A stretch of 18,139 nt of DNA from Cardiobacteriales bacterium (lineage in GTDB: Bacteria; Pseudomonadota; Gammaproteobacteria; Cardiobacteriales; Wohlfahrtiimonadaceae), in the NCBI GenBank assembly GCA_030150565.1, contig JASLFR010000068.1, positions 1 through 18,139 on the forward strand, written 5' to 3'. Below the pieces are notes generated by a model, which did no database searches, had not been told where the DNA came from, and saw only the letters and a list, made by a program, of their open reading frames with translations. Shown in pieces: positions 13,546-18,139 of this stretch. A program made the translations under genes and the position numbers. How positions within the stretch are numbered: position 1 is the stretch's first letter; the number at the start of each line of letters is the position of its first letter.

Positions 13546-15045
13546 TTATTCTTCATCAAACCAGCTCTGTCTCGCTGCCATTATATATTGACTTGCATCC
13601 TCTTCACTAATTGAGACAAGCTCGCACAGTTCATCAGTTGCAAGTTCCGCTAAGTCGTCGGCTGTTTTGATCTTCGCTTTGGCAAGATTGATTGCGAGTA
13701 GCTCGTTACCATCGAGGATCTTAATGAGCTCCTCTGTCGGTGCATCATCACCTAATTCAGTTAAAATCTCTTGCTGACGCTCGAGCGCCTCTTTTGCGGC
13801 ATCTCTTAGCGCTTCAATAATCTCTTCATCAAACTCATCGATCTCAAGCATCTCATGAGCAGGAACATAAGCGACCTCCTCAATGCTTGAGAAGCCTTCA
13901 CGGATGAGGATCTCACCCACCTCTTCATCAACACCAAGTTGCTCCATAAAGAGATCAAGGAGGCGGCTAAACTCCTCTTGGCTCCGCTCATTCGCCTCTT
14001 CATCACCAAGTACATTGAGCTCCCAACCAGTTAAGTTGGAGGCGAGGCGCACGTTTTGGCCTCCTCGACCAATTGCTTGAGAGAGCTTATCTTGGTTAAC
14101 GGCGATATCCATCATGTGACGATCTTCATCAACGATAACAGAGACCACCTCTGCAGGAGACATCGCATTAATCACATATTGAACAGGATTTGGATCCCAA
14201 AGCACAATATCGATGCGCTCCCCTTGAAGTTCACGGGTAATGTTCTGCACACGTGAGCCACGCATTCCTACACACGCACCGATCGGATCGATCCGCTTAT
14301 CGAGTGCTTTTACAGCGATCTTCGCACGGCTACCAGGATCACGGCTTGCACCGATAAATTCAATTGAGCCTTGATTAAACTCAGGCACTTCAAGCATAAA
14401 GAGCGCTTTGAGTAGCTCTGGAGCGGTTCGTGAAAGGATGATTTGTGGACCGCGAGGATTCTCCATATCGATCTCAGTTAAGATCGCTCTAATGGGATCA
14501 TTGATACTAAAGCGCTCACGAGGAATGATATTTTCTGGGGGGAGAATCGCTTCAGCGTTATCCCCAAGATCGACGATAATCATCCCTTTATGGATCCGTT
14601 TGACACTTCCACGAATCAGCTCGCCAATACGATCGAGATACTTCTCCGCCTTTGTGGCACGCTCAAGTTCACGTGTCTTTTGGAAGATGATTTGACGCGC
14701 CATCTGTGCACCGATTCGGTGGAAGGGGAGATTCTCAATCTCCTCTTCAATATAAGCGCCCGCTTCAATCTCAGGGTCATCGATCTGTGCCGCAGAGAGG
14801 CTAATTTGGCGTGTGGGCTCCTGCTCCTCTTGCGGTAGATCATCAGGAATCACCTGCCAGCGGCGGAATGTACGGTAGTTACCAGTCGACTGATCGATCT
14901 CAACACGTAAATCGACCTCGATATTAAAGGTGCGTTTTGCTGCCGCTGCTAATGCGAGTTCAAGTACTTCAAAGACTTGTGATTTTGAGATCCCTTTTTC
15001 GTTAGAAACGGTCTCTGCAACGAGTAAAATTTCTTTATTATTCAT
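13546..15045 (-). CDS. nusA: transcription termination/antitermination factor NusA
   Basis: 499 aa, as E. coli NusA (495). It binds RNA polymerase near the RNA exit channel, promotes pausing and intrinsic termination, and takes part in rRNA antitermination. N-terminal domain (1 to about 130, KEILLVAETVSNEKGISKSQVFEVLELALA), S1 domain (about 137-200, GSVKRIHKGMIIVDLGDNAEAILPPEN), two KH domains (about 200-345, ACVGMRGSRVQNI and QAIGRGGQNVRLAS) and two acidic C-terminal repeats (about 370-499) as found in gammaproteobacterial NusA. Second gene of the operon, 24 bases after rimP. The ribosome binding site is weak (GAGA about 11 bases ahead), as often in this autoregulated operon. Confidence 0.98.
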   Translation of the reverse strand: MNNKEILLVAETVSNEKGISKSQVFEVLELALAAAAKRTFNIEVDLRVEIDQSTGNYRTFRRWQVIPDDLPQEEQEPTRQISLSAAQIDDPEIEAGAYIEEEIENLPFHRIGAQMARQIIFQKTRELERATKAEKYLDRIGELIRGSVKRIHKGMIIVDLGDNAEAILPPENIIPRERFSINDPIRAILTEIDMENPRGPQIILSRTAPELLKALFMLEVPEFNQGSIEFIGASRDPGSRAKIAVKALDKRIDPIGACVGMRGSRVQNITRELQGERIDIVLWDPNPVQYVINAMSPAEVVSVIVDEDRHMMDIAVNQDKLSQAIGRGGQNVRLASNLTGWELNVLGDEEANERSQEEFSRLLDLFMEQLGVDEEVGEILIREGFSSIEEVAYVPAHEMLEIDEFDEEIIEALRDAAKEALERQQEILTELGDDAPTEELIKILDGNELLAINLAKAKIKTADDLAELATDELCELVSISEEDASQYIMAARQSWFDEE

Positions 15046-15069
15046 GTTTCAATGTCTCAATGGGTCAAT

Positions 15070-15531
15070 TTACAGATCGATGATCAGACGGGCACGGTTA
15101 ATATTGCTGATGGGGAGTGTAACACTCTCCTCTTCCCCTTCAATTTTTAGCGTGAGATGCTCATTATCCGCCTCTGTCACGATCGCTTTAAACTTACGGC
15201 GATTATTGATCGCTGATCTGAGTTGGAATGAGATCGGCTGATTGAGGTAATCGGCAAATTGCGCAGGATAGAAGAAGTAGCGATCGAGCCCTGGCGATGA
15301 GATCTCAAGTGTATAGGGGACAGTGATCGGATCATGAACATCTAAAAGCCCCGCTACTTGGTGGCTCACAAGTTCACAATCGTCAATGCTGATCCCCTCT
15401 TTATGATCGATATAGATGCGTAAAATAGCATTTTTACTATTGTGGTGATATTCAATCCCCCACAAAATATAGCCCATCGCTTCAATGGTTGGCCCAAGAA
15501 GGTCCGTTAGGTCATATGGATCTTTTTGCAT
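15070..15531 (-). CDS. rimP: ribosome maturation factor RimP
   Basis: About 153 aa, as E. coli RimP (150). It assists 30S subunit maturation. Conserved text: ILWGIEYHHNSKNAILRIYIDHKEGISIDDCELVSHQVAGLLDVHDPI, LEISSPGLDR (family signature) and NRRKFKAIV in the C-terminal SH3-like domain. The frame is open to a TTG at 15543; the ATG at 15529-15531, with GAG seven bases ahead, is preferred. First protein gene of the operon, following the initiator tRNA and a terminator, the same order as metY-rimP in E. coli. A convincing own promoter is not seen: TATATT at about 15546 lacks a good -35, so transcripts may start at the tRNA promoter and read through. Confidence 0.95.
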   Translation of the reverse strand: MQKDPYDLTDLLGPTIEAMGYILWGIEYHHNSKNAILRIYIDHKEGISIDDCELVSHQVAGLLDVHDPITVPYTLEISSPGLDRYFFYPAQFADYLNQPISFQLRSAINNRRKFKAIVTEADNEHLTLKIEGEEESVTLPISNINRARLIIDL

Positions 15532-15602
15532 AATTTGTCTCAATATATCCTGTTTAATTCGATTGACTGGATAAAAAATTTAGTTACAAAAAAATGGATA
15601 AA

Positions 15603-15632
15603 ACAAAAAGCCCGTCTTGAAAAAACGGGCTT
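15603..15632 (-). terminator. terminator between tRNA-fMet and rimP
   Basis: Minus strand: AAGCCCGT (15625-15632), nine-base loop, ACGGGCTT (15608-15615), then TTTGTTTT. It follows the tRNA 3' end by about 20 bases. As in E. coli, partial read-through could feed the rimP operon. Confidence 0.8.
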
Positions 15633-15651
15633 CTGTTATTATCACGTTGTT

Positions 15652-15728
<77 letters not shown>

Positions 15729-15746
15729 ATTGACTTTAGATGGTTA

Positions 15747-15774
15747 ATTATAACGATCTTTCTCTACTTTGCAA
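15747..15774 (-). promoter_or_regulatory. strong sigma70 promoter of the initiator tRNA
   Basis: Minus strand: -35 TTGCAA (15769-15774), 16-base spacer, perfect -10 TATAAT (15747-15752). The start falls near 15740, about a dozen bases ahead of the mature tRNA. It probably also drives rimP-nusA-infB by read-through. Confidence 0.8.
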
Positions 15775-15793
15775 CTCTTTTATAAAAAAGAGT
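15774..15793 (-). terminator. possible weak terminator after the 665-aa gene
   Basis: ACTCTTTT (minus, 15786-15793), loop TTAT, AAAAGAGT (15774-15781). AT-rich stem with no T run after it; it ends exactly at the tRNA promoter's -35. It may only be a structural repeat. Confidence 0.3.
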
Positions 15794-15798
15794 GATAT

Positions 15799-17796
15799 CT
15801 ACTCCCGATTTCGTGCAATCTCCTCCCTTAAATATTTAAAGAGATAGGGGTAGACGGTGCTCTGTTTATGCCGAATGTAGAAGGAGTTTAATTGGTTTAA
15901 AAAGCGCACATCAATCGGAGCGTTACTAATGATTTTTCGCATACGGGCAAAGTTGCTATAGGGGGGCTTTGCATTACTGCTTAACCCTGCAAAATAGAGC
16001 TGCTCTTCACCATTGTAGAAGATACCTAACGCACCATCGAGGAGTGGATTTTTTTGGGAGCGGAAGGAGGCTTTTAGTCGCACCCCCTTCTCTTTATGGA
16101 TCCAATCGAGAAACGCTCTGCTCTCCCCTCTATAGGGGAAGTTTGAGCCGTATGTACCATTAAAGAGGCTCTCGCTGCTGATGATTGGGTTAGCCGTCTG
16201 CTCCAAAATATTGTTGAGAATGTGTGAAAAGGGGGTATCGATCGGGAGCAATTCACCACTATTGAGATAATCCAAATACTCTTCAATCCAGACTCTTAAG
16301 ATGCCCCGCGCTTGCCCTCTTCGGCACTCATCCATTATTGTGCCAATTTTCTCATATTCAGGAAGGGCGGAGAGATTGCTCTCTTCAATAATAAAGTATT
16401 GACCACTCTCTCGATCAATGACTAGGTGATTCTGCCTCTTCTCTAACAGAATAGAGGCGTAGAGCGGATCTTCTAAGAAGAGGAGAGGGTCAAGCATCTG
16501 GTAGGTAAATTCCCCCTCTTTTACGATGAGGCGGTGGTAGTTGATTATCTCACTCTCCTCCTCTCTTCTCTCTTCACGCCAGATATAGTGCCACTCCCCT
16601 TTAGGTGCTAAGGAAGGGAGAAGAAGTCTTCGCTCCTTGAGCTCTAGCTTAATGAAGAGCTCTTTAATCACCGCTTCGTAGAGCGCTTTTTTAATACTCC
16701 CCTGCCGATTGAGGAGAGATTCTGCCGTGACTGATTGGGTGATTAGCCCCTTTTGATGGAGTGAGGGGTAAGGGTCTACCGTGTCCCCATTTCTGTAATA
16801 CTCTTTATTGTGGTGAAGTGCGAGATTAATCATCCCCTCTCTTGGAGCATCACTCTGCTCGATGGTGTAGTAATCCTCCTTTAACGTTTTTAAGAGAATA
16901 GCTCCCCTCTTATCCTCGGTTAAATCGATAAAGTTGATCGGCTCACGCTTCATAATCTCCTCGATGCTTTTATATTGTTCATTAATGCAGCGATCGGTAA
17001 AGCGTTGATGATGAGTAGGTGTTAGGCGATCAAAAGTTAGGGTGAGATATTTTGAGAGATACTCCTCTACACTCTTCATAAAGTGGCAGAGCGTTCCGAT
17101 TTTACTCGCTTCAAAGGCAGCGTAATCGGTAGGATCGAGTGTTAAAACATCACTCGTCATCCGCTCAAAGTTCGATTTCACATTGATAAATCGCCCTTTC
17201 GCCACTCTTTTCACCTTTTGGGATAACTCATTAAATTCAAATTGGGGAAGGAAGCGATATTTTTTGAGAAGCGCCCCATCAACCATATGGTGATGAATTG
17301 AGGTGAAGGTAGTTCCAACAATATTGATGAGCAGATCATTTGGAGCGAGGGTGGAGCGATCGAGTGCCACTCTAAACATCCTTAAAACGGTATGCTCTGC
17401 ACTCCCACTCCCTAGTACCTCAACTTTTGAGAGGTAGTGAAGCCCCATCTTATTGCAGGATTGGTCTTTGTAGTGTGTAAGAATTGGAAGCGCTCCAATT
17501 AGAAGGCGCGCTAAGTAGAGCTCCTCGATTCCCCGCTTAATATCCACCTGTGAGATCGCAAAGTGATCATCTTCAAGAAGGAGTTTTTCCCCCTTTTTTA
17601 GGAGAATGTAGTAGCTCTTGCTCCCTTCACCTTGCGCTAAAGAGAGGAGATTAGCGGCCTGATAGATCTGATTAATCTTTTGACCAAACTGCTCTCTTTC
17701 GATCCCTTGAATCTTTATGGAGTAGATCTGGAAGTCGTGAGCGATCGCATTGCGATCAAAGGTGAAGAGTGCTCTGTTATAAGGAATGGTTTGCAT
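15799..17796 (-). CDS. unidentified 665-aa protein, partner of a nuclease-like gene
   Basis: I do not recognise a family. About 665 aa, soluble, no signal peptide or membrane helix, rich in charged residues and in Leu, Ile and Tyr. ATG at 17794-17796 is preferred over the TTG before it; GGGAG lies nine bases upstream. Notable stretches: SIHHHMVDGALLKKYRF near 165-180, LHHNKEYYRNGDTVDPYPSLHQKGLI near 330-355, and a C-terminus with DGALGIFYNGEEQLYFAG and STVYPYLFKYLREEIARN. The last part faintly recalls the C-terminal end of PIWI-RE proteins (short polar strand, then a Pro followed by an amphipathic helix), but no catalytic motif is convincing. It overlaps the upstream nuclease-like gene by 20 bases, so the two are translated together. 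Possible defence or restriction-type system; function unknown. Confidence 0.75.
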   Translation of the reverse strand: MQTIPYNRALFTFDRNAIAHDFQIYSIKIQGIEREQFGQKINQIYQAANLLSLAQGEGSKSYYILLKKGEKLLLEDDHFAISQVDIKRGIEELYLARLLIGALPILTHYKDQSCNKMGLHYLSKVEVLGSGSAEHTVLRMFRVALDRSTLAPNDLLINIVGTTFTSIHHHMVDGALLKKYRFLPQFEFNELSQKVKRVAKGRFINVKSNFERMTSDVLTLDPTDYAAFEASKIGTLCHFMKSVEEYLSKYLTLTFDRLTPTHHQRFTDRCINEQYKSIEEIMKREPINFIDLTEDKRGAILLKTLKEDYYTIEQSDAPREGMINLALHHNKEYYRNGDTVDPYPSLHQKGLITQSVTAESLLNRQGSIKKALYEAVIKELFIKLELKERRLLLPSLAPKGEWHYIWREERREEESEIINYHRLIVKEGEFTYQMLDPLLFLEDPLYASILLEKRQNHLVIDRESGQYFIIEESNLSALPEYEKIGTIMDECRRGQARGILRVWIEEYLDYLNSGELLPIDTPFSHILNNILEQTANPIISSESLFNGTYGSNFPYRGESRAFLDWIHKEKGVRLKASFRSQKNPLLDGALGIFYNGEEQLYFAGLSSNAKPPYSNFARMRKIISNAPIDVRFLNQLNSFYIRHKQSTVYPYLFKYLREEIARNRE

Positions 17797-18139
17797 CAAT
17801 TTTTTCTCCCTGAATCTCTAACCAGCGGTAGAGGCTCTCTATATTGTTATGATTAAATTTCCCCGCTTCATCGAGTAGTGAGGGGATTTCGATAATAGTG
17901 GAGGCGCGCTCCTCCTTTACCGCTCTAAAGGTGTGGTCGAAGTAGGTGATTTCCTGTTGATTGGAAGTGGGCTCAAGAATATTGCAGATAATGAGGGGCG
18001 TATTGGGAAAGAGAGCTAATTTCTCCAAGATTTTCTCCATCTCACGCTCTTTTTCAGAATCTCCAAGCAGATGCCAGCGCTCTAAAGTCCAATATTTAAA
18101 ATCGATGAGGTAACGTTTTCCATCTTTCACTAAATAGTT
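17777..18139 (-). CDS. C-terminal part of a protein with a nuclease-like D-x-K motif (truncated by window edge)
   Basis: The frame is open to the window end, so only about the last 120 residues are visible; a GTG at 18130 is in frame but probably internal. The first visible residues, NYLVKDGKRYLIDFKYW, form a beta-hairpin ending in D-F-K, the pattern of the central (D/E)-x-K in PD-(D/E)XK nucleases, and a strand LIICNIL follows after a helix, as in that fold. The rest is helical, ending YRWLEIQGEKIDANHSL. The partner gene downstream overlaps its 3' end by 20 bases. What lies upstream (helicase, methylase or other domain) cannot be seen, so the family stays open. Confidence 0.7.
   Translation of the reverse strand, partial: NYLVKDGKRYLIDFKYWTLERWHLLGDSEKEREMEKILEKLALFPNTPLIICNILEPTSNQQEITYFDHTFRAVKEERASTIIEIPSLLDEAGKFNHNNIESLYRWLEIQGEKIDANHSL

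Overview
The window looks like a chromosomal segment of a gammaproteobacterium of moderate to low GC. The gene order tRNA-fMet / rimP-nusA-infB-rbfA-truB, the E. coli-like AroA, Icd and IF-2 proteins, and the general gene set support this. The lineage is not Enterobacterales: pdxS (the DXP-independent vitamin B6 route) is present, icd follows truB where E. coli has rpsO-pnp, and the gene order around the likely origin differs. A Cardiobacteriales/Ignatzschineria-like organism would fit, but that placement is a guess. Almost every gene is on the minus strand; only pdxS and a cspA-type gene are on plus.

Layout. 1-570: 5' part of queF (minus) with a preQ1-I riboswitch whose 3' tail is the queF ribosome binding site, then a divergent promoter region. 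570-1476: pdxS and its terminator, without pdxT. 1490-3880: a compact minus-strand operon aroA - lone GspG-type pseudopilin - membrane-anchored DUF2726-like protein. 4016-4798: a periplasmic amino-acid-binding protein between its own signals. 4956-6293: brnQ. 6294-6753: a gene-free 460 bp that holds the most striking feature of the window, an AT-rich stretch, a perfect IHF consensus and two opposed, helically phased arrays of DnaA boxes (four perfect TTATCCACA copies in all). This is the architecture of E. coli oriC, in a neighbourhood (brnQ / rdgB) that is not a classical oriC neighbourhood. 6754-7874: folK-rdgB (ATGA overlap). 8012-8284: cspA-like gene with a structured leader and a bidirectional terminator. 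8307-9560: icd, whose coenzyme-site residues predict NAD+ rather than NADP+. 9611-15531: the transcription/translation operon rimP-nusA-infB-rbfA-truB. 15652-15728: initiator tRNA with a strong promoter. 15799-18139: two overlapping minus-strand genes I cannot name; the upstream one, cut by the window edge, carries a D-x-K motif like those of PD-(D/E)XK nucleases. They look like an accessory, possibly defence-related, pair.

The main points for follow-up are the oriC candidate, the predicted NAD+-dependent isocitrate dehydrogenase, the natural Ser at the glyphosate-relevant Pro101 position of AroA, the preQ1 riboswitch on queF, and the unidentified nuclease-linked gene pair at the right edge. 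All assignments come from reading motifs by eye; no database search was run.
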